Assembly (NCBI RefSeq): GCF_900964775.1
Contig: NC_041817.1
Location: forward strand, 17,812,783 to 17,876,782
From: Scleropages formosus
Lineage: Eukaryota; Chordata; Actinopteri; Osteoglossiformes; Osteoglossidae
DNA: 64,000 nucleotides
Reading direction: 5' to 3'
Part shown: positions 36,805-47,962 of the stretch, one piece after another
Layout: each line of letters begins with the position of its first letter
Position numbering within the stretch: position 1 is the first letter of the stretch
Made by a program: the position numbers and the translations under genes
Notes under the pieces: model-generated
What the model saw: only the letters and a program-made list of their open reading frames with translations
Databases searched by the model: none
What the model was told of the DNA's origin: nothing

Positions 36805-37497
36805 AGATTGTTGTTTGGAAAAACAGTTTGAATAATTGATTTTAATTTGTAGAATTTTGAAGCATTTTAGATTTACGAATGATGATGATTTATGTATGAA
36901 TGTTTAATGTTTAAAGGGGGTGCGGTGGCGCAGTGGGTTGGACCGGGTCCTGCTCTCCAGTGGGTCTGAGGTTTGAGTCCCGCTTGGGGTGCCTTGCGAC
37001 GGACTGGCATCCCATCCTGGGTGTATCCCCCTCCCCCCCTGGCCCTATGCCCCGTGCTGCCGGGTAGGCTCCGGTTCCCCGCGACCCCGTATGGGACAAG
37101 CGGTTCTGAAAGTGTGAGTGAGATGTTTTTAATGACGGCGCAAAATCAGAATGTACAAGTTTTTACATGGGTGCTTGGGTACTTTTCTTGTGGGTGTAAC
37201 GCACATGTGTTTTAAACCTTGTATTTAAACCACATTTTTGGTGTAGGGCTTTAAAGTCCCAGGTTCTTTTTGCCATAGTGGGTATCTATATTTGTTGTTA
37301 AATTCTGATGTTTATTACTCTTTGTATTAGTAAAATAAGATGTCTGGAGAAGTGAGTAAGCTCTGTCATGTTTATGTTGAGAGATGTTTTTATAATGAAA
37401 TGTGAGGATGTTATTTTGTGTTTGTAATTCGTGATGTGGAATATTGTAAGGTTTTATTTTTGTTCTTATGGTATCGAATAAAGTGTGAAAAAAAAAA
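36805..37497 (+). mobile_element. Poly(A)-tailed insert with internal SINE, unit 1
   Basis: It interrupts LINE ORF1. Apart from the SINE it holds about 480 bp of AT-rich, non-coding DNA ending AATAAAGTGTG plus a poly(A) run, so it looks like a retrotransposed transcript end or LINE tail of unknown source. Confidence 0.55.
36916..37118 (+). mobile_element. tRNA-headed SINE, plus, unit 1
   Basis: Family as at 16,319, with GGTTTGAGTCC in place of the perfect box B. Ends in a short GTGA-type run. Confidence 0.9.
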
Positions 37498-38028
37498 TCT
37501 GTGGAGGAGGGTCTTCAGGCATTAACGTTGGTGGATAATAAAATCGAAGTGATGGAGATGGCGGTAGAAATGGCGGCGGGGGCCAGAGAAGCCCTTAACG
37601 AAGCCAGTGATCTCCTGAGAGCAAGCCCTGCCCGTACCCTGACGGAGATTCTGAAGCGGAAAAAAGAAGATTCAACACCAAAGAAAAAGAAGAAGAAAAA
37701 GTCTAGAAGGGAGGCTGCGGCACCAGATGGGGGCCTCTTGCTGGCCGGGCCCCCTTCGGAAGAAGGCCGAGAGCTTTCCACCTCCCCGGAAGAGATGGAT
37801 GCCGTGTGGGCCCCGCGTAGCTCCCCGTCGACGTTGCCGAGCCGGTGGTCGTTGTACGAGGGAGGATGGGCGATGCCAAACTCGGAGGCGTATCTGCCAG
37901 ACGGGGACTCTAGTGGGGCGGCGGTGTCCTCTGAGGAGGAGGTCTTAATGGATTGAGAAAGGGCCGGTTTTTAATCTTATTTTAGTGTTATTTTATTGTT
38001 TTATTTGGCTTTTTAACATCGTACCCCA

Positions 38029-38962
38029 ATGGCTGATTATAAAATTTTAACTCTTAACATCAGGGGGCTAGAAAATAAAGTAAAAAGAATTGCTTTGTTT
38101 AACCAGTTTGAGTCCTATGCGTTCAACCTGTGTTTTTTGCAGGAAGTCCACCTCCGGGACCAGCGGGACGTGACTCTCTTCTCTCAAGAATGGAGGAAGG
38201 GTGAGTCCTACTGGAGCGTAGGTGGCGTCCACTCTACAGGTGTGGGGATACATTTTGGGGACCGCGCCTTTGAGAAGGTAAGGCCTCTCCTTGTTCATGC
38301 CGGCCGAGTGTTGGGGGTGGACGTCACGTGGAGAAGTTTGCACATATGTGTTCTGTGCGTCTACACTCTGGTGGAGTTCAAGTCCCACATCGCTCTGTTT
38401 GACGAGTTGGTCCCTCGTTGTGTGACTGATAGACATCTAATAATGAGAGGAGACTTCAACATTTTTCTTGAGCCAAAGGGGCTTGACCACCATCTGCAAG
38501 ATGTGAACTGGCATTGTTTACACAGTAAGTTGCCGGTCAAAGTAGTCCTGTATAGGCACAAATTGACCAGCCACCCACTCTGCCCGCGACTCCAGTGCGG
38601 CAAGAGTGAAACTCTTGCACGTGCTTTTTGGGACTGCGGACAGGTGCGGGAGGTCTGGCGTTTGGTGACTCGGCTGTGCAGGAAGATCAATTTGCAGATG
38701 GTTTTGACGTACGACAAAGTCTTGAGGGGATGAAACCCTGGGGCTCAGAAGGCAGCAGCCGCCCCGATGTGGCTGGTGATTAGCGTGGCGAAGCAAATGC
38801 TCTGGAACGCAAGAACCCAGCTGGTCCAGACGGGTAGACTTGGGCGTCCAGGGTGCGTATCATAAAATCCAGGCCGACCTAACGATTAGGATGGAGAAAG
38901 ATGTCACTCAGTGGGGTTACTTAGAAGCCAAAGAGAGGTGGAAGGGCCTCTTTTGGCTGTGA
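38029..38962 (+). pseudogene. LINE ORF2: APE endonuclease start fused to C-terminal zinc motif, unit 1
   Basis: From ATG 38,029 an apurinic-like endonuclease is clear: ILTLNIRGLENK, FLQEVHLRDQ, then IMRGDFNIFLEP at about residues 140-151. Directly after, the frame jumps to the ORF2 C-terminus (HPLCPRLQCGKSETLARAFWDC, a zf-RVT-type motif), so the reverse transcriptase is deleted in frame. The 234-codon frame ends at a TGA at 38,731. Homology goes on (AKQMLWNARTQLV; then in another frame YLEAKERWKGLFWL) to a stop at 38,962. Full Tx1/L1 ORF2 proteins have over 1,000 residues. Confidence 0.85.
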
Positions 38963-39957
38963 CCCCACAGGTTTGTGGCAGATCCTCCATCCTGGGGTAA
39001 GTAACACACGTCCTTTCGCACTCACAAAACACCGTAAGTCGTATTTTTGGTGAACGTAAGCGTTGTGTTTTGTGGTGTGTTATGTGTTTTATGTTAGGTG
39101 TAGGGTTTCTAATCTTTTATGGCACATTTTATTTAAGTTGCACACTTTTAAACATTTATAGCACTTATTGCAATTTTAAAGTAGTCACTTGTAAATGACT
39201 ACATGTGTGGTGTGTTGGTATTATTTATTTATTTATTATGTTTAGTTTAGTGTAGTGTAGATTGTTTTGTTGTGTGGGTGAATGCTGTGTTCTAATTCTA
39301 TATGTATTTTATCATTCACCTATCCCACTAAAACATCAATAGGAGAGCGGTGTTGTGAAAAGGGAAAACACCCAAAAACGGTAGGTAAGGTGTATGGTAA
39401 CATCCTGGGAACAGGTCAGGGGACCGCCCCGCCCTCTTGAGCGGTGAATGTTACCGGGTAAGTTTCCTTTTAATTATTTATGATGTTTGGTTTTAAGGCT
39501 TGGGGTATGTTTTTAGTGCTTTGAAAGTTCTGCCATGCAGTCTTTGATATTAGCTGGTCTTGTTGATTTTATTGTTTTACTTTAAATTTTATTATTGGCA
39601 TGGCAGTTTTCAGGATTGATTTATTGAATAAAGATTTTAATTACGCAAATCGATGAATGAAGAAAGGTATTCCTGTCGAGTTAGACAGTGTGTGGAACCA
39701 GACACCTAAATTTTGAAGTAGCGGCGATAGTATGTTGACTGTTAATTCTTGACATACTCGTACCCAAAAAACGAGAACATTGCACCAAAGGACGAGCTCC
39801 TACGTTAGTGTCACACGAAACAATGGAAACACAAACGGCACGTGTACTGTATTTTCATAGACAAAACACAGAAATGCTGTACGAGCTGCATCACAGGCTG
39901 AGAGAAAACAGCCAGCGACTAGCATTGTTGTTTGCTCTTGCTTTAAACCCAGAGAAT

Positions 39958-40121
39958 CAGGGGAGAGCGCGAACGCAGTCCCCCACTACCAGAAATTATG
40001 CAGTCGAGATTCCCACATTTGGGGAATTCGCAGGGGTCAGCACAGCCGGAGTGCAATGGCTGAGCCTCGCCCTGGGTGAACCACCTTCTTGATCATGGTA
40101 TCTCCCCTGCCAGGTAAGTAT
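39958..40121 (-). ncRNA. U1 snRNA gene, unit 2 copy a
   Basis: Identical to unit 1 copy a by eye. PSE at 40,164-40,181 and ZNF143-type site at 40,331-40,345; 3' box kept. Confidence 0.95.
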
Positions 40122-40330
40122 GAGTTGTACACGTTTCGCAGGCACACCTCCCTACACGCCACAGACGCTCGTCTCACGGTGGGCGCCTTGGAAACACACA
40201 CACGCGCGCGCACACACACTCGTCGACTCTTGTCCTGCCATGGGCTCTTTGCGATCATTCCTTGCTTTTCTCCACATCCCTTGTTCAAGAGGCTCCGATG
40301 TTTTTCATTCGCAATCGGTGTCTCACCGAT

Positions 40331-40345
40331 TTCCCGTGATGCCTC
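40331..40345 (-). promoter_or_regulatory. U1 distal ZNF143-type site, unit 2 copy a
   Basis: Same sequence and spacing as in unit 1. Confidence 0.65.
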
Positions 40346-40787
40346 AGTGCTGCCGACTGTAACAGCTGGGAGCGGCGCCTCCAAAGAGGAAGTAGTTCTC
40401 CGCACGTTTGTGCCGCGGCACAAAAACAAGCGCCACAGTTCAGTCAGCGAGGTGCTGTGAACGGCGTACGACCTTGTTGTGAGCGCAGAAAAATGCAACT
40501 TCGCGGATCGTGCGCACATGGAGCGTTTTACAACCTAGCGTGGTATAATAATAAAGGGTAGCGGCACGTGAGCTGCACAGACAGTGTAAATGAAGTTGAC
40601 GAGAGTGAAAATCGGCGACGCCGGGTTCGCTGTGTGTAATACATGGCAAAATGTTAATGATATTAAGAGATATTGCAGAGCAGGTCGACTTAAACTAGGC
40701 AATAGTTTAACGTTAGGAAGAGACTGTAGGGTGCAGAAAGAAAGGAGGAAAGCGCGCGGTGGTACTAGCGGGGGGGAAAAAAAGAAA

Positions 40788-40907
40788 AAGCTTACAGCAC
40801 CCGGTATTCCCAGGCGGTCTCCCATCCAAGTACTAACCGGGCCCGACCCTGCTTAGCTTCCGAGATCGGACGAGATCGGGCGTATTCAGGGTGGTATGGC
40901 CGTAAGC
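40788..40907 (-). rRNA. 5S ribosomal RNA, unit 2
   Basis: 120 nt, identical by eye to the unit 1 gene including terminator and TATA-like upstream element. Confidence 0.97.
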
Positions 40908-42336
40908 GATGGCAAGCGCTGCAGACATCCTATTCATACTTTTCTCTTTCAGACAACAAGTCTAGATTATTTAATATGTTCTTTAAAATTATATATCTTT
41001 TCAATTATACAATAGACAACATACATTCACTTATACCCCGATCGAAAAATGAGAGAAATGTGCACAACAGCTAATGATCTCCCTCTGGTTCTAGCATTAT
41101 ACACATAAATTCAAATGTACCATTTAATAACCTACTTAGCATTAAAAGACATAAATGATAAACACTCACTCATTTTATGAAATAATAATTACAATAAACA
41201 CAGCACTGCAGTGCAATGTTGTTAAACATCAACAGTCAAATAAAACATTAAAGTTCAACAATGTATCCTAAAAAAAATCCCCCCCCCCCTGCCACCGCCG
41301 ATTAAACTCCCAGGTGGGACTCAATCAGCAGGTGTCAATGACCCGAACTTCAGAGGGGACTTCTTAATCAGCACACCTGAATGATTGCCTCCATCTGGGG
41401 AGAGCAGCAGTTTTCTGTTTTGCTTTTGCGTCCCATGTGAAAGTGGACCCTCCTCCTTCTCCTCGTAGTGCTGTAGCCATCGTCTTTCCTGCTCCGCTGT
41501 TCTTTATTTCCCTTGTCATCATCAAGAAGTGTGGTCCACTGTCCCAATGACCCTGAGAGCACAAGTCCCCTACAGCTGTGGACACTACAGAAGTACCAGG
41601 TACCAGTACCAGGTGAGAGAAACTCATCAGAGTTGCTTTCAAGAGTCTAAGGTAACATCTGCGTACTTTACTAATGAGTTTATCACAATCTTTTACTGTT
41701 TTTCTTGAAACACTTTAAAGGGTAAAGGGTTTTCAAGTCTGAAGTTTTCATTTGTGCAGAGTTTATTTATAATTGTTTTTAACTTCCAATGGCTCTCACG
41801 TTCTTGGATTTGGAGAAACAAGTGTATAATCGGAGGAGTGAATAATCTCTATTATGTCTGCAATGAGAAGGATTTTGATAATGTATAATGCGGATGCGTT
41901 TTTGAATTTTGGGGTTCAATTTTCCAATTTCATGCTATATAATAAAGTTTGGTGTAAAAAAAATGGCATCAAGAGCACCATATGTCTTTTTCACTGGAAA
42001 CAAATGGTGTTCTTGATGATCCAGTTTCTAGGAGTCACTGTCCCAGCTGTGGAAATCATCTCTGTTTTCCATTCTGAAGGTCTTTGTCTTCAGAAAGCCT
42101 GGTCTAACTGAGAAAAAAGAAAAGGGAAAAAGACAACTTTTTTGACCTGTGAGGATGGTAGTCAAGCCTTCAAAAACCCTACCCCTTAAGTTCAATTTTT
42201 AAATTTTCAGTAATAGAATAGTAATTTTAGACTTGTTTGAAGCTAAACAAATGTTACGCTAGGATGGATTGTGCTCCCGGGAAAAGCTCTGATAAACTGT
42301 GACCATGTGCTAGAGAAGCAGTTACCATCATAACAA
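40908..42336. other. Array spacer, unit 2
   Basis: Near-identical to the unit 1 spacer, with one extra base after the AAGGATTTTG block and a longer C-run. Confidence 0.6.
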
Positions 42337-42626
42337 TTTTTTTTTTTTTTTTTCTCTCTTTCATGGATCAGACCGGATCACCAGCCCATCAAAGGTGCCT
42401 GGTTCCACAACTTGACAGAAATAAATTCCTCTATTCATCATTTCTGATGATTAAAATCTTTATTCAATAATAAATTAATGTTTAACTGCCATGCCCATAA
42501 TAAAATTTGAAAGAAAAATCAATAAAACCAGCTAATATAAGGACTGCATGACAGAACTTTTAAAATACCTCCTAAGGCTTAAAACTACAAACAATTAAAA
42601 GAAGACTTACCCACTAACGCTCGCTG
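42337..42626 (-). mobile_element. Tx1-type LINE 3' tail, minus strand, unit 2
   Basis: Counterpart of 33,453-33,740. Confidence 0.8.
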
Positions 42627-42809
42627 TAAAAAAAGCACAATGAAATCTCGGATTAGCATCAGACAAACCAAGCGAAACACACATAATATCAATACGCCAA
42701 GTCACATTTGAGTAAGAAGTACGCTGAAACACCGTAGGAATTGTATTATAGCTCAGAAGAGACTCAGTGGCTAGCATTATTGTTTGCTCTTGCTTTAAAC
42801 CCAGAGAAT

Positions 42810-42973
42810 CAGGGGAGAGCGCGAACGCAGTCCCCCACTACCAGAAATTATGCAGTCGAGATTCCCACATTTGGGGAATTCGCAGGGGTCAGCACAGCCG
42901 GAGTGCAATAGCTGAGCCTCGCCCTGGGTGAACCACCTTCTTGATCATGGTATCTCCCCTACCAGGTAAGTAT
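42810..42973 (-). ncRNA. U1 snRNA gene, unit 2 copy b, two substitutions
   Basis: Differs from all other copies at RNA position 13 (C to U, just after the splice-site-pairing end) and position 64 (C to U, beside the U1A loop of stem-loop II). The PSE is kept (43,016-43,033) and the distal element is missing as in the other b copies. Likely a decaying copy. Confidence 0.9.
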
Positions 42974-43127
42974 GAGTTGTACACGTTTCGCAGGCACACC
43001 TCCCTACACGCCACAGACGCTCGTCTCACGGTGGGCGCCTTGGAAACACACACACTTTTCCACTGTTGACTGTCATACGTGCGTCCAAACACTAGATGGC
43101 GCTGAGCATTAAAGTCGATCCCCCCCC

Positions 43128-43735
43128 AACGGATAGAATGGATTAGCAGAACACTAAAAGTGTCTGGTACCGCACTGTCCAGCAGAACAGAGAAAATTTC
43201 TCCATTCATCACTTCCGTCATTTACCCAGTTTCTAAGGCCTTATGCTCCGACTGGAGCAAAGAGGATTAAAGAATATAAACCCCGGTGATCGCGTCCCAG
43301 ACCAGGTGCAAATTCCAGATCGCACAACACCCAGGCACCCCGCACATCTGGTTGCGATGGACCAGGTCGACCATTACCTTGTTCAGGCCCTTGGTCAGGC
43401 ACTTCGCGATGATCTTTGCGTCCACGATCTTTGGGTCTCCAGGTGGCAAGATGGACTTTATCATCTTTCTTGTAAAACAAGGAGAGCACCGCTGTCCTCA
43501 TACTTTTAGTAAGCGTGCCCCTGCCCAGAACCTCTTCGACAATGCACAAAAAAGTCAGCACCAAGATGTCCCAAAACGTGGAATAAAATTCCACAGGTGT
43601 ACCGTTGAGGCCTGGAACCTTGTGCGGATTCATCTTACGAAGCACCTCCGACAGCGCGATCAAAATGACTGCTCTCTAAGCTGCAAAGAGCCTCCTCGGG
43701 GACTCCGTTACATTTCAAGCCCTTCACGTTGTTAA
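43128..43735 (-). mobile_element. Tx1-type LINE fragment with RT start, unit 2
   Basis: Counterpart of 34,244-34,850, same internal deletion. Confidence 0.8.
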
Positions 43736-44610
43736 AAAAGAGTAGAGATCCACTCCCGACAACATTGAGCCAGAAAGGCTCCCATGGTTGCTGCTGACAA
43801 AAAGGGATCAAAATCGTGGACCGTTATGCTGCTCTCCCTGAGAAGTCGCCCACCCGGAAGAGCTCCCCTCAAGAAGAAGGACCATCAGGGACATCGGAGC
43901 CCCTCGCCAAGGGAGGCTGGAGGAGGATCGGTGGTGGATGTGGCGGCAGCGGCGAACCCGAACATTGCGGCGGAGTCGACGAGGAAGGAGATGACAGCTG
44001 CAAGGGCGGTAGCGACGGCGGCCTCGCCTGCAGAAGACGCGGCCAGGCCCGAGAAGGGCCCTGCTGCCCGGGTGGATCTTCAGAGGAGGAGGAGCAGCCT
44101 GCTAGCAATGTGGCTCCTAGGATGAAGCACACTACTCGCTTCCGATGGCGAAACACAGAGACAGCGGGGGACTTCCCGGATCGTGCTGGGTTCATCAGGG
44201 AAGTCATCTTCAGAAAGTTGGGCCTGGCCGGCGCACAAGTTGTTTGCATTCAAAGGAATGGAGCCCAGCGGTTTGTCGACGTCACCGTTCTCGCTTGATG
44301 AAACCTACCAAAAAATGGTTGAAATCTGTAAGAAGGAGAAGGACGGGGGGTTGAAGCAATACAAGACTGAGTATCTTTGGTGGATGGATAGAAGGATAAT
44401 CGCTGTCTACGTCTTCAACCCCTTTGTCCCCGCCGAGGCCGTCCGTGCTTTTCTTCAGCGCCACGTCGACCTCCTACCTGGCCACAGGGATATCCGCGAT
44501 GAGTTTGGCATATGGAACAGGTGCAGGCAGTTTCAGGCGCGCCTGCGCCCCGACCCCCTGGCCCCCGACGGGCTCCATCGTCCTCCGGCATTTTTTAATA
44601 TACAAAATGA

Positions 44611-44784
44611 ATGAATGAATGAATGAATGAATGAGCTTTTATTGCCAAGTATGTTTACACATACAAGGAATTCGTCTTGGTGACAGGAACTTCCACAGCA
44701 CAGACAGAAAAACAGTGACAAGACACAGACAATAAAAGTAGAGTGGGTTAATAAAAGATAAAAAAAAATATATATAGAATATAA

Positions 44785-44815
<31 letters not shown>

Positions 44816-44816
44816 C

Positions 44817-44848
<32 letters not shown>

Positions 44849-45472
44849 TTCTGAGCCGCTTGTCCCATACAGGGTCACGGGGAACCGGAGCCTACCCGGC
44901 AACACAGGGCGTAAGACCAGAGGGGGAGGGGACACACCCAGGACGGGACGCCAGTCCGCCGCAAGGCACCCCAAGCAGGACTCGAGCCCCAGACCCACGA
45001 GAGAGCAAGATCCAGTCCAACCCACTGCGCCACCGCGCCCCCCTATGTTATATACAATGCAAGGCAAAGTAAATAAGAGATATGATGTGAAAAATAAATA
45101 TAAATAGCGTTGCTTATTGCACCGGTTTACTCCCTAGGGGGCATTTAGCTGTTCATGAGGTAGATGGCCTGAGGAAAGAAACTTTTCCTGTGCCTGGCTG
45201 TCCTGGTGTTCAGTGCGAAGGGTCTAGGATGACTTTGCCAGCCCTTTTTCTCACTCTGGACGAGTACAATTCTTGGAGAGTGGTGGGGTGTGCCGATGAT
45301 TCCTCCAGCCGTCCGGACTATCCGCTGTAATCTTCTGAGGTCTGATTTTGTAGCTGAGCAGAACCAGACGGTTATAGAGGTGCAGTAGACAGACTGGATG
45401 ACTGCAGAGTAGAATTGCATCCGCAGCCTCTGTGGCAGATTGAACTTCCTCAGCTGGCGAAGTAAGTAAACA
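44611..45472 (-). mobile_element. Rex1/CR1-like LINE 3' end, unit 2
   Basis: Counterpart of 35,727-36,590, including the C-terminal RT frame at 45,145-45,420. Confidence 0.75.
44849..45043 (-). mobile_element. tRNA-headed SINE, minus, unit 2
   Basis: Counterpart of 35,967-36,161. Confidence 0.9.
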
Positions 45473-45797
45473 GTAAGGCTTATCTCTTATACCCTCAGCA
45501 GCCACCCCTCTGCAGGCTCTGCCAGGGTCGGGGGCATACAGTAGAAGCATGTAAGAACATGAAATGCAGGAACTGCTTGGAGACCGGACATTTCGCCAGG
45601 GACTGCAAGGGCCTCCACCGCTGCAATATTTGCAGCAGTGAAGACCATCTGGCCCGTCTCAGTCCGCAGTACAGACCCTCGTATGCAGATTGTTGTTTGG
45701 AAAAACGGTTTGAATAATTGATTTTAATTTGTAGAATTTTGAAGCATTTTAGATTTACGAATGATGATGATTTATGTATGAATGTTTAATGTTTAAA

Positions 45798-45993
45798 GGG
45801 GGTGCGGTGGCGCAGTGGGTTGGACCGGGTCCTGCTCTCCAGTGGGTCTGAGGTTTGAGTCCCGCTTGGGGTGCCTTGCGACGGACTGGCATCCCATCCT
45901 GGGTGTATCCCCCTCCCCCCCTGGCCCTACGCCCCGTGCTGCCGGGTAGGCTCCGGTTCCCCGCGACCCTGTATGGGACAAGCGGTTCTGAAA
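45798..45993 (+). mobile_element. tRNA-headed SINE, plus, unit 2
   Basis: Counterpart of the SINE at 36,916; its 3' simple repeat has expanded. Confidence 0.9.
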
Positions 45994-46121
45994 GTGTGTG
46001 TGTGTGAGTGTGAGTGTGAGTGAGTGAGTGTGAGTGTGAGTGAGTGAGTGTGTGAGTGAGTGAGTGAGTGAGTGAGTGAGTGAGTGAGTGAGTGAGTGAG
46101 TGAGTGAGTGAGTGTGAGTGA
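45994..46121. repeat. Expanded (GTGA)n at the SINE 3' end
   Basis: About 125 bp of GTGA/GTGTGA repeats, against about 10-20 bp at the same place in units 1 and 3. Confidence 0.95.
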
Positions 46122-47028
46122 GATGTTTTTAATGACGGCGCAAAATCAGAATGTTCAAGTTTTTACATGGGTGCTTGGGTACTTTTCTTGTGGGTGTAAC
46201 GCACATGTGTTTTAAACCTTGTATTTAAACCACATTTTTGGTGTAGGGCTTTAAAGTCCCAGGTTCTTTTTGCCATAGTGGGTATCTATATTTGTTGTTA
46301 AATTCTGATGTTTATTACTCTTTGTATTAGTAAAATAAGATGTCTGGAGAAGTGAGTAAGCTCTGTCATGTTTATGTTGAGAGATGTTTTTATAATGAAA
46401 TGTGAGGATGTTATTTTGTGTTTGTGATTCGTGATGTGGAATATTGTAAGGTTTTATTTTTGTTCTTATGGTATCGAATAAAGTGTGATAAAAAAATCTG
46501 TGGAGGAGGGTCTTCAGGCATTAACGTTGGTGGATAATAAAATCAAAGTGATGGAGATGGCGGTAGAAATGGCGGCGGGGGCCAGAGAAGCCCTTAACGA
46601 AACCAGTGATCTCCTGAGAGCAAGCCCTGCCCGTACTCTGACGGAGATTCTGAAGCGGAAAAAAAGAAGATTCAACACCAAAGAAAAAGAAGAAGAAAAA
46701 GTCTAGAAGGGAGGCTGCGGCACCAGATGGGGGCCTCTTGCTGGCCGGGCCCCCTTCGGAAGAAGGCCGAGAGCTTTCCACCTCCCCGGAAGAGATGGAT
46801 GCCGTGTGGGCCCCGCGTAGCTCCCCGTCGACGTTGCCGAGCCGGTGGTCGTTGTACGAGGGAGGATGGGCGATGCCAAACTCGGAGGCGTATCTGCCAG
46901 ACGGGGACTCTAGTGGGGCGGCGGTGTCCTCTGAGGAGGAGGTCTTAATGGATTGAGAAAGGGCCGGTTTTTAATCTTATTTTAGTGTTATTTTATTGTT
47001 TTATTTGGCTTTTTAACATCGTACCCCA

Positions 47029-47962
47029 ATGGCTGATTATAAAATTTTAACTCTTAACATCAGGGGGCTAGAAAATAAAGTAAAAAGAATTGCTTTGTTT
47101 AACCAGTTTGAGTCCTATGCGTTCAACCTGTGTTTTTTGCAGGAAGTCCACCTCCGGGACCAGCGGGACGTGACTCTCTTCTCTCAAGAATGGAGGAAGG
47201 GTGAGTCCTACTGGAGCGTAGGTGGCGTCCACTCTACAGGTGTGGGGATACATTTTGGGGACCGCGCCTTTGAGAAGGTAAGGCCTCTCCTTGTTCATGC
47301 CGGCCGAGTGTTGGGGGTGGACGTCACGTGGAGAAGTTTGCACATATGTGTTCTGTGCGTCTACACTCTGGTGGAGTTCAAGTCCCACATCGCTCTGTTT
47401 GACGAGTTGGTCCCTCGTTGTGTGACTGATAGACATCTAATAATGAGAGGAGACTTCAACATTTTTCTTGAGCCAAAGGGGCTTGACCACCATCTGCAAG
47501 ATGTGAACTGGCATTGTTTACACAGTAAGTTGCCGGTCAAAGTAGTCCTGTATAGGCACAAATTGACCAGCCACCCACTCTGCCCGCGACTCCAGTGCGG
47601 CAAGAGTGAAACTCTTGCACGTGCTTTTTGGGACTGCGGACAGGTGCGGGAGGTCTGGCGTTTGGTGACTCGGCTGTGCAGGAAGATCAATTTGCAGATG
47701 GTTTTGACGTACGACAAAGTCTTGAGGGGATGAAACCCTGGGGCTCAGAAGGCAGCAGCCGCCCCGATGTGGCTGGTGATTAGCGTGGCGAAGCAAATGC
47801 TCTGGAACGCAAGAACCCAGCTGGTCCAGACGGGTAGACTTGGGCGTCCAGGGTGCGTATCATAAAATCCAGGCCGACCTAACGATTAGGATGGAGAAAG
47901 ATGTCACTCAGTGGGGTTACTTAGAAGCCAAAGAGAGGTGGAAGGGCCTCTTTTGGCTGTGA
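47029..47962 (+). pseudogene. LINE ORF2 remnant, unit 2
   Basis: Same endonuclease-to-C-terminus fusion and same in-frame TGA as unit 1. Confidence 0.85.

Larger units (their letters stand above)
34851..39707 (+). mobile_element. Tx1-type LINE, nested with other elements, unit 1
   Basis: ORF1 starts at 34,932 and is split into three blocks (34,932-35,726; 36,591-36,804; 37,498-37,956) by a Rex1-like LINE end and by a poly(A)-tailed insert. Block 1 has RFRWRNTETAGDF and, after a one-base frame change at about 35,410, DETYQKMVEIC. Block 2 has the zinc knuckles CRLCQGRGHTVEAC, CRNCLETGHFARDC and CNICSSEDHLARL. Block 3 is a basic/acidic C-terminus ending ...EEEVLMD. ORF2 follows from 38,029. The 3' UTR (38,963-39,707) contains AATAAAG and ends GGAACCAGACACCT. 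Zinc-knuckle ORF1 plus APE-type ORF2 points to the L1/Tx1 group. Confidence 0.85.
30941..39810 (-). repeat. 5S/U1 macrosatellite, unit 1 (8,870 bp)
   Basis: First direct unit, phased at TCACACGAAACAATG. The same base recurs at 39,811, 48,811 and 61,674. Units differ by few substitutions and a few indels, including simple-repeat lengths. All nested insertions are shared, so the array amplified after they occurred. Strand is given for the RNA genes. Confidence 0.95.
45687..46496 (+). mobile_element. Poly(A)-tailed insert with SINE, unit 2
   Basis: Counterpart of 36,805-37,497, lengthened by the GTGA expansion. Confidence 0.55.
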
